NCBI GenBank assembly: GCA_001580565.1
Contig: LRBF01000240.1
Span: 1-64,000, forward strand
Direction: 5' to 3'
Source of the DNA: Caballeronia megalochromosomata
GTDB lineage: Bacteria; Pseudomonadota; Gammaproteobacteria; Burkholderiales; Burkholderiaceae
DNA length: 64,000 bases
The notes beneath the pieces are model-generated. The model was not told where the DNA came from. It saw nothing but the letters and a program-made list of their open reading frames with translations, and did not search any database. Positions 1 through 8,810 of this stretch are shown here, one piece after another. Position numbers and translations under genes: made by a program. Position 1 is the first letter of the stretch. Every line of letters starts with the position of its first letter.

Positions 1-62
1 GCATAGGGGCAGTGCCAATAAACCGACACGAATACGGGATCCAGCGAATAACAAAAAATGCC

Positions 63-1244
63 CTAACGCGAGAACCCACGCGCATCGATCGGCCAAAGAT
101 CCGCCACGCGGCCGTTCCGATGGCACACGAACTCATCGTAGAGATTCACAGTCGGATCACAATGCCCCGGCGGCAACAGAAGCCGCTTGCCGACGCGTCC
201 CGCGAAGTCACCTTCAGCATCACGCAGCGCCTGCAGCATCCCATGCTCGTCGTTCGCGGAGACATAGCTCAGCGCCGGTGCGTCATCCGCATCGACCCAA
301 TGCACGCTGCGCGGCAAGCCCGAATCGACCGCAAGCCCCTTCAAACCGACATCGCACACTGCCATACCGGGACGCGTCGCGCTCATGATCGTCGAGAGCA
401 CGAAAAGACTGTGACGCCAGCGCAATTCACCGTCCCAGTTCAGGCCGCCGTAATCGCCGTCCATGAAGAGATACGAGCCGGGTTGCAGTTCGGTGAAGAC
501 GCCGCTCGCGGCATCGAACTCGACGGTGCCCGTGCCACCGCCCGTCACGATGCCGCAACGCACGCCGCGTGTTTCGAGCGCACGCACGTAGCCTGCGGCA
601 ATGTCGGCGGCGCGGTTTGCCTCATGCTTGCGCGCGGCCCAGCCGGCTACATGCTGTATGCCGCCGTGATACGCCTGAATGCCCGCGAAACGCAGCGCGC
701 TCTGTGACGCGATGCCGTCGACGAGTTCGACCAGCGCGTCTTCGCTCGTCACGCCACAGCGATGCTGCCCGGCATCGACTTCAGGCAGCACATCGATGGT
801 CACGCCCGCGCGCGCCGCCGTCTCACCGAGCGCCCGCACCTGCGGCAAAGCATCCACGCAGACCGAAAGACGTACATGCGACGCCAGTTCGACGGCCATC
901 GCCAGCTTGTCCGCGCCGACGAACTCATTGCTCACATGAATGCTCGCGATGCCCGCCGCCGCGAACGGATACGCCTCCGACAACTTCTGACAGCACACGC
1001 CGACCGCGCCCGCGTCGATCTGACGCTTCGCGATCTCGCTGGACTTGTGCGCCTTCGCATGCGGACGCAACGCGACGCCGTGCCGCGCCGCGAACGCCGA
1101 CATCGCCGCGAGATTGGCGTCGAAGGCATCCAGATCGATCGTCAGCGAAGGCGTGGCGACGGATGTGAGCAAGTCGCCCACGCGGGCGGCGGCCGGAGGT
1201 GCGAATGTCATGGCGGGTCGTGTCGATGAAGTCGAATCAGGCAT
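63..1244 (-). CDS. DSD1-family metal- and PLP-dependent aldolase/dehydratase (3-hydroxy-D-aspartate or D-threonine aldolase type)
   Basis: Alanine-racemase-fold enzyme of 393 residues, the usual length for the D-threonine aldolase / D-serine dehydratase family. The PLP-lysine motif RPHAKAHKSSE lies near residue 60. The C-terminal metal site is visible as PPGHCDP, with the His and Cys that bind the divalent metal in this family. The family cleaves D-3-hydroxy amino acids to glycine plus an aldehyde or glyoxylate, or eliminates ammonia from D-serine; the exact activity cannot be read here. It is the last visible gene of the minus-strand catabolic cluster, 60 bp after the CoA-transferase. A second Met at residue 12 is an alternative start, and neither start has a strong ribosome binding site. 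BhcC of the beta-hydroxyaspartate cycle belongs to this family, which is notable because a BhcA-like aminotransferase heads the same cluster. Confidence 0.85.
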   Translation of the reverse strand: MPDSTSSTRPAMTFAPPAAARVGDLLTSVATPSLTIDLDAFDANLAAMSAFAARHGVALRPHAKAHKSSEIAKRQIDAGAVGVCCQKLSEAYPFAAAGIASIHVSNEFVGADKLAMAVELASHVRLSVCVDALPQVRALGETAARAGVTIDVLPEVDAGQHRCGVTSEDALVELVDGIASQSALRFAGIQAYHGGIQHVAGWAARKHEANRAADIAAGYVRALETRGVRCGIVTGGGTGTVEFDAASGVFTELQPGSYLFMDGDYGGLNWDGELRWRHSLFVLSTIMSATRPGMAVCDVGLKGLAVDSGLPRSVHWVDADDAPALSYVSANDEHGMLQALRDAEGDFAGRVGKRLLLPPGHCDPTVNLYDEFVCHRNGRVADLWPIDARGFSR

Positions 1245-1260
1245 CGATCATAGCGCCGAA

Positions 1261-1283
1261 TTTTGCATGTTGAATGCATAAAA
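1261..1283. promoter_or_regulatory. TTTTGCAT-type motif in the gap before the aldolase gene
   Basis: The sequence TTTTGCATGTTGAATGCATAAAA is an imperfect inverted repeat (TTTTGCAT...ATGCATAAAA). It lies between the CoA-transferase stop and the aldolase start. It resembles the perfect palindrome upstream of the cluster at 10051 and may be another site for the same regulator; this is inference from sequence likeness. Confidence 0.4.
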
Positions 1284-1304
1284 CCGGTTGAGCCCACGTC
1301 GAAG

Positions 1305-2543
1305 TCATGCCGGAACGTCCGTTTCCAGGATCGCGCCTTCGTCCTTGAGCGCCTGAATGCGGGCATCGTCGAAGCCGTATTCATTGAGCACTTCGGCAGT
1401 GTGCTGGCCGAGCAGCGGCGCGGGGCGCGAAGGCTTCGTCGATCCCTCGGAGAAATGGATCGGCAAGCCGATGCCGCGCATCGGTCCCGCGAGCGGATGC
1501 GCCGTCTCGACGATCATCCCGCGCGCGATCGCCTGTTCGTGCGACGACGCCTCCGGCACGCCGAGCACCGCGCCGCTCGGCAAGCCGATTTCGTCGAAAG
1601 AGACGAGCCACTCGCCGGTGGTGCGCTCGACGAGACGCGCGCTCAGGCGTTCGACGAGCGCCTCACGATGCTTCAGGCGCCCCGCATTGGTGCGGAAACG
1701 CTCGTCCTCGGCGAGGCCGGGAATGTTCAGCACGCCGACGAGACGCTCGTAGTTGCTCTGATTCGCCGCGCCGATGTTGATCCAGCCGTCGCGCGTGCGA
1801 AACGCCTGATACGGCGCGCTCGTCGGATTGGCGGAGCCCGCTTTGGGCAATACGGTGCCGTCCGCGAAATAGTTGGCGAAGGCCCAGTACATCTGCTGCA
1901 GGCCGGCTTCGAAGAGCGACGTATCGACCATCTGGCCGAGACCCGTCGTCTGCTTTCTCGCATAGGCCGCGCTGATGCCGAGCGCCGCCAGAATGCCCGC
2001 GTTGATGTCGGTCACGGGCGAGCCCGCCTTGATCGGCGCCTGTCCCGGCTCGCCGGTCATGCTCATCAAGCCGCTCAGGCCCTGCGCGATGAGATCGAAG
2101 CCGCCCTTGTCGGCCATCGGCCCGCTACGGCCGTAACCCGAAATCGCGCAATAGATGAGGCCCGGGTTCGCCGCCTTCAGCGTTTCGTAGCCCATGCCCA
2201 GTTTTTCCATCGTGCCGCGCCGGTAGTTCTCGGTCACCACGTCCGCGCTCGCGAGCATCTTCCTGAGCACTTCCTTGCCGCCCTGCGTCTTCAGATCGAG
2301 GGCGATGCCGCGCTTGTTGCGGTTCACGATCAGGAACGACGCCGATTCGCCGCTCGGGAGAATCGGCGCGAAACGCCGGCAATCGTCACCGTTGGGGATC
2401 CTCTCGACCTTGATGACATCGGCGCCCATGTCCGCGAGCATCATTCCGCAGATCGGCCCCGACATGATGTGCGCGAGCTCGATCACGCGCATGCCTGCAA
2501 GCGGTCCCGCGCCGGGTGCGGCCGCCGGTTTCGTGTCTGCCAT
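1305..2543 (-). CDS. Class III (CaiB/BaiF, formyl-CoA transferase-like) CoA-transferase
   Basis: Protein of 412 residues matching family III CoA-transferases, which move CoA between a CoA-thioester donor and a carboxylic acid through an aspartyl-CoA anhydride. The N-terminal LAHIMSGPICGMMLADMGAD and the GGFDLIAQGLSGLMS segment with the nucleophilic Asp (near residue 170) are diagnostic. The start ATG follows AAGGGA by a good distance and lies one base after the TGA of the crotonase gene, so the two are almost certainly co-translated. With the crotonase it suggests that an acid is activated to its CoA ester and then processed. Substrate specificity (itaconate, mesaconate, succinate, formate, oxalate or carnitine types) cannot be judged by eye. 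Confidence 0.9.
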   Translation of the reverse strand: MADTKPAAAPGAGPLAGMRVIELAHIMSGPICGMMLADMGADVIKVERIPNGDDCRRFAPILPSGESASFLIVNRNKRGIALDLKTQGGKEVLRKMLASADVVTENYRRGTMEKLGMGYETLKAANPGLIYCAISGYGRSGPMADKGGFDLIAQGLSGLMSMTGEPGQAPIKAGSPVTDINAGILAALGISAAYARKQTTGLGQMVDTSLFEAGLQQMYWAFANYFADGTVLPKAGSANPTSAPYQAFRTRDGWINIGAANQSNYERLVGVLNIPGLAEDERFRTNAGRLKHREALVERLSARLVERTTGEWLVSFDEIGLPSGAVLGVPEASSHEQAIARGMIVETAHPLAGPMRGIGLPIHFSEGSTKPSRPAPLLGQHTAEVLNEYGFDDARIQALKDEGAILETDVPA

Positions 2544-2544
2544 G

Positions 2545-3327
2545 TCAACGTCCCTTGAATTGCGGTTTGATCTTGTCGAGGAAGGCCTGATAGCCCGTGC
2601 GAAAATCCGCAGTGCCGAAGCACGCGAAGCCTTCGTCGCGCTCTTTTTCGGTAAGCGGCGCGGGATCCATCACGCGGCGCACGAACTGCTTGTGCCAGCG
2701 CGCGACGAGCGGTGCGCCATCCGCAATGCGCCGGGCGGTTTCATAGGCGTGCGCGGTCACTTCCCCATCCGCGACGACGCGCGTGACGAGTCCCTTCAGA
2801 AGCGCTTCCTGCGCATCGAAGATGCGTCCTTCGAGCAGGATCTCGAGCGCGACCGCGGGCCCGACAAGACGGACGAGCCCTTCCATTTCCGCATGCGCCA
2901 TCACGAGGCCGAGATTCTTGATGGGTACGCCAAAGCGGCTCGATTCGCCGCAAATGCGCAGATCGCACATCGCCGCGATCTCGAGGCCACCGCCGACGCA
3001 GATGCCATGAATCATCGCGACGATCGGATGCCGGCACTCGCGCAACGCGTTCAACGTGCGATGCATGATCGCGCCATATACACGCGCCTGCTCGACATTC
3101 GAGCGATCCGTACGGAACTCCGCGATGTCATTGCCCGGCGAGAACGCCTTCTCGCCCGCACCACGCAGCACGATGCACCGCAAGGTATCGTCGCCGGAAA
3201 GCGTCTCGATGGTCTCGCCGAGCGAGCGCCACAAGTGCTTCGTCATCGCGTTGAGCTTCTCGGGCCGGTCGATCACGACCGTCGCGATATCGCCATCGCG
3301 CTCGATCAGGATGGATGGTTCCGCCAC
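2545..3327 (-). CDS. Enoyl-CoA hydratase/isomerase (crotonase) family protein
   Basis: Crotonase-fold protein of 260 residues. The oxyanion-hole segments are present: FSPGNDIAEF near residue 65 and GICVGGGLEIAAMCD near residue 110. Aligned by eye to rat mitochondrial hydratase, the first catalytic Glu (GGGLE) is kept. The second (the Glu of QPEILIG) is replaced, because the matching stretch reads GVPIKNLGL, so ordinary syn-hydration is doubtful and another crotonase reaction is possible. Translation begins at GTG, chosen because GGAGG sits five to seven bases upstream and no ATG fits. It is coupled to the CoA-transferase one base downstream and is preceded by an 85 bp gap holding the cluster's recurrent motif. 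Confidence 0.85.
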   Translation of the reverse strand: MAEPSILIERDGDIATVVIDRPEKLNAMTKHLWRSLGETIETLSGDDTLRCIVLRGAGEKAFSPGNDIAEFRTDRSNVEQARVYGAIMHRTLNALRECRHPIVAMIHGICVGGGLEIAAMCDLRICGESSRFGVPIKNLGLVMAHAEMEGLVRLVGPAVALEILLEGRIFDAQEALLKGLVTRVVADGEVTAHAYETARRIADGAPLVARWHKQFVRRVMDPAPLTEKERDEGFACFGTADFRTGYQAFLDKIKPQFKGR

Positions 3328-3372
3328 GTCGCCTCCTTGAATTGAATGCTGAATGCGTTATCCGATGCGGTT

Positions 3373-3393
3373 CAATGCATGCAAAATGCATTG
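3373..3393. promoter_or_regulatory. Inverted-repeat motif CAATGCATGCAAAATGCATTG
   Basis: Near-palindromic element in the gap between the MFS stop and the crotonase GTG start. Outer arms CAATGCAT and ATGCATTG are exact complements around a GCAAA centre, and it contains the GCATGCAAAA core found at 10051. The same gap also has ATTGAATGCTGAATGCG at about 3341-3356. Probably an operator for an internal promoter of the catabolic cluster; binding is inferred. Confidence 0.45.
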
Positions 3394-3412
3394 GACCGCC
3401 ACGGCCGCCCGA

Positions 3413-4702
3413 TCACACGAACTTGCGCGCGTCCGCCGCGTCTTTCTTGTCGTCGTCGACTTCGAGCGCGCGATCCGGGCGCATCGTGAACGAGAGGACG
3501 ATGCCCACGGCCATCAGGATCATCGACACGGTGAACGGGAGGTTCCAGTTGCCGGTGCGGTCGATCAGCCAGCCGCCCACGACCGGGCTGATGATGGCCG
3601 CAAGCGCCGAGCCGGAATTCATGATGCCGGACGCGGTGCCCGAATGCTTCGGCGCGATGTCCATCGGCACGGACCACATCGGACCGATCGTCATTTCGTT
3701 GAAGAAGAAACCAGCCGAGAGACACACCGCAGCAAGCGTGATCGAAATGTCGGAAATGAGCATGATCGGCGCGAGCGACAGCAAGGTCAGCAACATGCAC
3801 ACGCCCACCATCACGTTGCGCGCGAGGCGCACGTTGCCGCTCTTTCTCAGGATGCGGTCGGTGAGGGAACCGCCGAGCCAGTCTCCGAGCACGCCTGCGA
3901 AGAACACCCCCGATGCGAACAGCGCCGACTTGCCGAGCTGCATGTGATAGCTATGCAGGAAGTACTGCGGAATCCAGCCGAGAAACAGCCACAGCACCCA
4001 GCCATAACAAAAGTACACGGCCGTGACGGGCGCCATGCGGCCGAGCAGCGTGCGCCACGGCACCGGCGCACGTTGCTTCACGCCCGAGTAAGTCGCGAGT
4101 GTCGCGCATTCGGATTCCGTGATGCTCGGGTGCTCGCGCGGGTTGTCGCGGAAGTAGTAAACCCACGCCAGCGCCCACAGGAAACTGATGATCCCGGTGA
4201 TGATGAACGCGCCGCGCCAGCTCGTCGCGACCATCAACCAGACGATGAGCGGCGGCGCCACCGCATTGCCGATGCGTGATGCTGCATGCGTAATACCTTG
4301 TGCAAAACCGCGCTGGTCGGCGGGCATCCAGTTGGACATCGCGCGCGTCGCGGTCGGAAAGGTCGCGCCTTCGCCGAGGCCGAGCAGCAGGCGCGCCACG
4401 ATCAGCGACACGAAGCCGCCCGCGAGACCGGTCAGCACGGTGGCGCCGGCCCAGATGATCGCGCACAGCGCGAGCGTGCGGCGCGGTCCGAAGCGGTCGC
4501 CCACCCATCCGCCGATGATCTGGAACACGAGATACGGGTACGCGAAAGCGGAAAACACGAAGCCGACTTGCGTGTGCGAAAGGCCAAGCTCCGCGCCGAA
4601 CTGGGCCGCCGCGGTACTGACATTGACCCGGTCGATATAGGTGATGAAATACATCGCGCATAGCAGTAGCAGAACGCGCGTCGTGGCTCGACGGAACATC
4701 AT
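3413..4702 (-). CDS. MFS transporter, anion:cation symporter (ACS) family
   Basis: Protein of 429 residues with twelve predicted hydrophobic segments and the ACS signature YIDRVNVSTAAAQFG in the first helix and loop, followed by the GGWVGDRFGPRR loop typical of major facilitator transporters. ACS members import organic anions such as sugar acids, tartrate, phthalate or hydroxy acids by proton symport across the inner membrane. It lies inside the minus-strand catabolic cluster between the flavo-iron-sulfur dehydrogenase and the crotonase, so it probably imports the cluster's carboxylate substrate. The first ATG of an ATGATG pair has AAGGAGA just upstream. A 250 bp gap separates it from the dehydrogenase gene, so it may have its own promoter. 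Confidence 0.9.
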   Translation of the reverse strand: MMFRRATTRVLLLLCAMYFITYIDRVNVSTAAAQFGAELGLSHTQVGFVFSAFAYPYLVFQIIGGWVGDRFGPRRTLALCAIIWAGATVLTGLAGGFVSLIVARLLLGLGEGATFPTATRAMSNWMPADQRGFAQGITHAASRIGNAVAPPLIVWLMVATSWRGAFIITGIISFLWALAWVYYFRDNPREHPSITESECATLATYSGVKQRAPVPWRTLLGRMAPVTAVYFCYGWVLWLFLGWIPQYFLHSYHMQLGKSALFASGVFFAGVLGDWLGGSLTDRILRKSGNVRLARNVMVGVCMLLTLLSLAPIMLISDISITLAAVCLSAGFFFNEMTIGPMWSVPMDIAPKHSGTASGIMNSGSALAAIISPVVGGWLIDRTGNWNLPFTVSMILMAVGIVLSFTMRPDRALEVDDDKKDAADARKFV

Positions 4703-4825
4703 CGTCTCCTTGTTGACCGCGTGCGTGCACGCGACGCTTTCGGATCTCGAGCGGCGCCTGTGTCACGGCATGCGGAACTTCGCTTGGGTACGTCGGATGA
4801 GGATTGCGGCTCGATATGAGCCCGC

Positions 4826-4879
4826 TTATAGCGTTCTGCGGCGCAGCTTGCGAATGCGTGGTTTGCGCGGTGATGTCAT
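4826..4879 (-). CDS. Possible 17-residue basic micro-ORF upstream of the MFS gene
   Basis: A reading frame encoding MTSPRKPRIRKLRRRTL begins at ATG with the ribosome binding site AGGAG seven bases upstream and ends at TAA. It sits in the 250 bp gap between the dehydrogenase stop and the MFS start, on the same strand. Ten of its seventeen residues are Arg, Lys or Pro. It could be a leader peptide, a small basic protein, or chance. No family is recognised, and only the good Shine-Dalgarno sequence supports it. Confidence 0.3.
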   Translation of the reverse strand: MTSPRKPRIRKLRRRTL

Positions 4880-4952
4880 GACTCGTCTCCTGGTCGCGGC
4901 TCGTTGCTGTCCGCTGTTTTGCTTCGGTGAATGAAACTCTCGTCTGCTGTCG

Positions 4953-7900
4953 TCAGTCCTTTTTATCGAGCGCCATCGCGAGCACGCGCGCCACGTGCAG
5001 CGCCTCTCTTTGCGCGCCATCCGCGATCTGATGCCGGCAACTCGTGCCGTCCGCCACGATCAGCGCATCGGGAGCCGCGCGCACCGCCGGCAGGAGCGAC
5101 ATTTCCGCCATGGCCTGCGATGCGTCGTAATGCTCCGCTTCATAGCCAAAGCTGCCCGCCATGCCGCAGCATGACGATTCGATGGTCTTCACATCGAGCC
5201 CCGGAATCCAGCCGAGCACGGTCTCGATGGGACGCACGGCGTCGAATGCCTTCTGATGGCAATGGCCATGAAGCAATGCCTTCGCCTGATCGAGCGCCTT
5301 GAGCCACAGTTGCAATCGCCCTGCCGCCGCTTCGCGCACGAGAAACTCCTCGAATAAAAACGATGCCTGCGCGAGCTTGCGAGCGGCATCGCCATACCCG
5401 TATCCGAGGAACTCGTCGCGCAACGACAGCAGGCACGAAGGCTCCAGGCCGACGATCGCCACACCGCGCTCGACATGAGGCATGAGCGCATCGAGCGCGC
5501 GGCGTGCTTCGGCCTTCGCTTCATCGACAAGCCCCGCCGAGAGGAACGTGCGGCCGCAACACAGCGGCCGCTCGCCCGCCTTGATGTTCAGATGAACCGT
5601 ATAGCCCGCCGCTTCGAGCACACGCCTCGCGGCACGCGCGTTCTCGGGCTCGATGTAGTTGTTGAACGTATCGACGAAGAGCAGGACTTCATTGGTTGCA
5701 GGCGCAACCGGTCTTATCGATGCATCGGCGAGAAAGGGTTTCGCAAAGCGCGGGAAGGCTCGCTGCGGCGCGAGGCCGAGCTTCGACTTGAGCCAGCGCG
5801 CAACGCCCGGCATACGCGCTTCGAATGCGTTCGACAGCGCCGGGATGCGGCTCGCATACGGCGCGTAGCGCGGCAGGAACGCAATCATCCGCTCGCGCAG
5901 GCGCACGCCGTGACGCGCCGTCCACGCGGCGCGCGCCTCGATCTTGATGCGCGCCATGTCGACACCCGTCGGGCAATCGCGCTTGCAACCCTTGCACGAC
6001 ACGCACAGGTCGAGCACGTCTTTCACATCCTGACTCGCGAGGCCGTCATCGCCCAACTGTCCCGACAACGCGAGCCGCAACGTGTTCGCACGGCCCCGCG
6101 TGACATGTTGCTCATCCTTCGTGATGCGATAGCTCGGACACATCGTGCCCGCATCGAACTTGCGGCAGTGACCGTTGTTGTTGCACATCTCGACCGCTTT
6201 CGCGAGTCCGCCCGACAGGTCGCCGCCCGATCCCGGCGCGCCCTCTTCGCCAGTGGACGGATCGCGCGTCACGTTCCAGGCGGACCAGTCGAGCCGCGGC
6301 GTCACCGCGCGCTCGCGATAAGAAGGCGGAAAGCGGAAGTTGCGCGCATCGTCCATCTTCGGCGGAGCGACGATGCGATCCGGGCTCAGCCGGTTCTGCG
6401 GATCGAAGAGCTGCTTGATGTCGCGAAACGCCGCGTTGATACGCGGGCCGTATTGCCACGCGACCCATTCGCCGCGGCACAGACCGTCGCCGTGCTCGCC
6501 CGAGAATGCGCCCTTGTATTCGCGCACCATCGCCGCGGCCTCTTCTGCGATGGCGCGCATCTTGATGGCACCGTCCCGTCGCATGTCGAGAATCGGCCGC
6601 ACGTGCAGCGTGCCGACACTCGCATGCGCGTACCACGTGCCTTCGGTTCCGTGCTTCCTGAACACTTCGGTCAGCCGGCTCGTGTACTCGGCCAGATGTT
6701 CGAGCGGCACCGCGCAATCCTCGATGAAGGACACCGGCTTGCCGTCGCCCTTCATGCTCATCATGATGTTGAGGCCGGCCTTGCGCACTTCCCACAGCGC
6801 CTTTTGCGGACCGGCATCGGGCATCTGCACGACCGAGCCGGGCAAGCCGAGATCGCCCATCAGCTCGACGAGTTGCGCGAGCTTCGCGACTTGCGCATCG
6901 TGATCCGCGCCCGCGAACTCGACGAGCAGGATCGCTTCCGGCTCACCGACCAAAGCCCTTGCGATCACGGGCCGAAACGCGGGATTCGACATCGCGAGCT
7001 CGATCATCGTGCGATCGACCAGTTCCACCGCGACCGGTCCGAGCCTGACGATGTGCTGCGTCATGTCCATCGCATCGTAGAAGCTCGGGAAGTTCACCAC
7101 GCCGAGCGTCTTGTGCACGGGCAGCGGCGCGAGCTTCAAGGTCAGCTGGCGGCTGAACGCAAGCGTGCCCTCCGAACCGACCAGCAGGTTGGCGAGATTC
7201 GGCTCGCCATCGCCGGTAAAAGCGAGCGGGCTCTGACAATCGAAGAGATCGAGGTTATAGCCAGCCACACGCCGCAGCACCTTGGGAATGCGTTCGCGCA
7301 TTTCCTGCTGCTCGCGCATCGCGATGCCGCGCACGCCGTCGACGAGATCGCGTGTACGTGCATCGTTCAACATGGTCGAGAGCTTGCCGAAGCGCGCTTC
7401 GTGACCATCGGCGAGGATCGCGTCGATCGCATCGACGTTATGCACCATGATCCCGTATTCCATCGAACGCGAGCCGCACGAGTTGTTGCCCGCCATGCCG
7501 CCGATCGTGCATTGCGCGCTCGTCGAGACATCCACCGGAAACCACAGGCCATGCGGCTTGAGCCACGCATTCAGATGATCGAGCACGACGCCCGGCTCGA
7601 CCGTGACCGTGCGGGCGTCCTTGTCGAAATGAATGATGTTGTTGAGCCACTTCGTCGTGTCGATGACGAGCGCCTCGCCGACCGTTTGCCCGCACTGGCT
7701 CGTGCCCGCGCCGCGCGCAAGCACGCTCGCGTGACTGTCGCGCGCGATCTGCAAGGCGAGGCGCAGATCGTCCTGATCCCTGGGCACGACCACGCCGAGC
7801 GGCATGATCTGATAGATCGACGCATCGGTGGCGTAGCGCCCACGCGAGGCGCGATCGAACAGCACATCGCCTTTCAGTTCGCGTTGCAGTCGCGCCTGCA

Positions 7901-7991
7901 GCGGCGTCGGCGTGGACGCGGACCGTGCACGCGCGGAGGCGGGCATCAGATGGATCGGCTTGACGAGCCGGTCTGTGGGGGAATTGAGCAT
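4953..7991 (-). CDS. YdiJ-type FAD/iron-sulfur D-2-hydroxyacid (D-2-hydroxyglutarate-like) dehydrogenase
   Basis: Large single-chain flavoprotein of 1012 residues, the length and layout of E. coli YdiJ. A PCMH-type FAD-binding domain (about 45-270, with RGAGTSQCGQ and GGMAGNNSCGS) is followed by an FAD-linked oxidase C-terminal domain with SGEHGDG. Next come ferredoxin-like cysteine clusters (CNNNGHCRK near 600, CVSCKGCKRDCPTG near 660) and two CCG heterodisulfide-reductase-type motifs (CCGRTF near 810, SSCCGMAGSFG near 940). The family oxidises D-2-hydroxyacids such as D-2-hydroxyglutarate or D-lactate and passes electrons to the quinone pool or an electron carrier. In this cluster it probably oxidises a D-hydroxyacid intermediate to the oxoacid. 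Met16 is an alternative start. Confidence 0.88.
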   Translation of the reverse strand: MLNSPTDRLVKPIHLMPASARARSASTPTPLQARLQRELKGDVLFDRASRGRYATDASIYQIMPLGVVVPRDQDDLRLALQIARDSHASVLARGAGTSQCGQTVGEALVIDTTKWLNNIIHFDKDARTVTVEPGVVLDHLNAWLKPHGLWFPVDVSTSAQCTIGGMAGNNSCGSRSMEYGIMVHNVDAIDAILADGHEARFGKLSTMLNDARTRDLVDGVRGIAMREQQEMRERIPKVLRRVAGYNLDLFDCQSPLAFTGDGEPNLANLLVGSEGTLAFSRQLTLKLAPLPVHKTLGVVNFPSFYDAMDMTQHIVRLGPVAVELVDRTMIELAMSNPAFRPVIARALVGEPEAILLVEFAGADHDAQVAKLAQLVELMGDLGLPGSVVQMPDAGPQKALWEVRKAGLNIMMSMKGDGKPVSFIEDCAVPLEHLAEYTSRLTEVFRKHGTEGTWYAHASVGTLHVRPILDMRRDGAIKMRAIAEEAAAMVREYKGAFSGEHGDGLCRGEWVAWQYGPRINAAFRDIKQLFDPQNRLSPDRIVAPPKMDDARNFRFPPSYRERAVTPRLDWSAWNVTRDPSTGEEGAPGSGGDLSGGLAKAVEMCNNNGHCRKFDAGTMCPSYRITKDEQHVTRGRANTLRLALSGQLGDDGLASQDVKDVLDLCVSCKGCKRDCPTGVDMARIKIEARAAWTARHGVRLRERMIAFLPRYAPYASRIPALSNAFEARMPGVARWLKSKLGLAPQRAFPRFAKPFLADASIRPVAPATNEVLLFVDTFNNYIEPENARAARRVLEAAGYTVHLNIKAGERPLCCGRTFLSAGLVDEAKAEARRALDALMPHVERGVAIVGLEPSCLLSLRDEFLGYGYGDAARKLAQASFLFEEFLVREAAAGRLQLWLKALDQAKALLHGHCHQKAFDAVRPIETVLGWIPGLDVKTIESSCCGMAGSFGYEAEHYDASQAMAEMSLLPAVRAAPDALIVADGTSCRHQIADGAQREALHVARVLAMALDKKD

Positions 7992-8045
7992 CGTCGCTGT
8001 CGGTGAGGGCCAGAGCGCTGTGCGGTTCGTGGCCTTATGAATGCG

Positions 8046-8810
8046 TTATGCGAAATGCACTTCGACGGCAGGCAAGCCCTCGATGCTGCCCAGGGCCATG
8101 CCTGACACATCGGGAAACGCAATGCCCGTGTACGAGCCCGCCGTGAGCACCGTGCCGCGTTCGACGGCAAGCCCGCGCGCGACGCTGTGATTCACCGTCC
8201 ACGCGAGCAGGCGGCGTGGGTCGCCCGCCGGGTTTGCCGGAGCGCGCTGGAACAGCGGCGCGCCGTCGAACGTGAATGTCATGGCGGGAGATACGAATGG
8301 AAACGCCGCGTCGTACGGCACGCCCTCGCCCACGATCAACGCGCCGTGATTCTGCAAGTCGGCGAGCTGCCAGGGCTTCTCGACATCGGGCCAGGCCGCG
8401 AAACGGCTCGCCACCACTTCGATCGCCGCATGCACGGATTCGATCGCGGCGATCACGTCCTCATCGCTATAGGGACCGCTGCCCGGTTCGAAGTGGCGGC
8501 CGATCCTGAAGGCAACTTCGAGTTCGAGCCCGGCCTTGCCGAACGCGTGCATCGAGAGCCGGGCGCCCGAACCATGCACGCCATCGGCGGGAAGCGGCGC
8601 GCCCTGAATCGGGCCATCGTGCGATTTGGCGCCGACCTTCCATCCGCCGATGTCCGCGTTCAGCGCGCGCAGCGTCGCTTCCTGCGCGGCGTAGGCTTCA
8701 TCGGCGCTTTGCGGACGCGCGCCCTCCGGCAATACCTCGAGCTTCGCGCGATGCGCCCGGGCCTCGACGAAAAGCCGCGCGAGCGCATTGGCATCGAACG
8801 CGGCGCTCAT
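8046..8810 (-). CDS. Fumarylacetoacetate hydrolase / 2-keto-4-pentenoate hydratase family protein
   Basis: Protein of 254 residues with the short hydratase layout (MhpD/HpaH-like) rather than the two-domain FAH form. WKVGAKS, GLELEVAFRIG (metal-binding Glu pair) and LADLQNHGALIVGEG are visible, with a C-terminal GSYTG and FPDVSGMALGSIEGLP segment. The family hydrates or decarboxylates 2-oxo-enoic acids or hydrolyses acylpyruvates using a divalent metal. Its ATG overlaps the stop of the aminotransferase gene (ATGA), so the two are translationally coupled. A 54 bp gap with an ATGAATGCGTTATGCGAAATGC stretch follows before the dehydrogenase gene. Confidence 0.82.
   Translation of the reverse strand: MSAAFDANALARLFVEARAHRAKLEVLPEGARPQSADEAYAAQEATLRALNADIGGWKVGAKSHDGPIQGAPLPADGVHGSGARLSMHAFGKAGLELEVAFRIGRHFEPGSGPYSDEDVIAAIESVHAAIEVVASRFAAWPDVEKPWQLADLQNHGALIVGEGVPYDAAFPFVSPAMTFTFDGAPLFQRAPANPAGDPRRLLAWTVNHSVARGLAVERGTVLTAGSYTGIAFPDVSGMALGSIEGLPAVEVHFA

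Noticed and set aside
5475-8006. 843-codon open frame on the plus strand
   Set aside because: It is the antisense shadow of the flavo-iron-sulfur dehydrogenase; its translation is Arg/His-rich without any domain, and high GC keeps such frames open.
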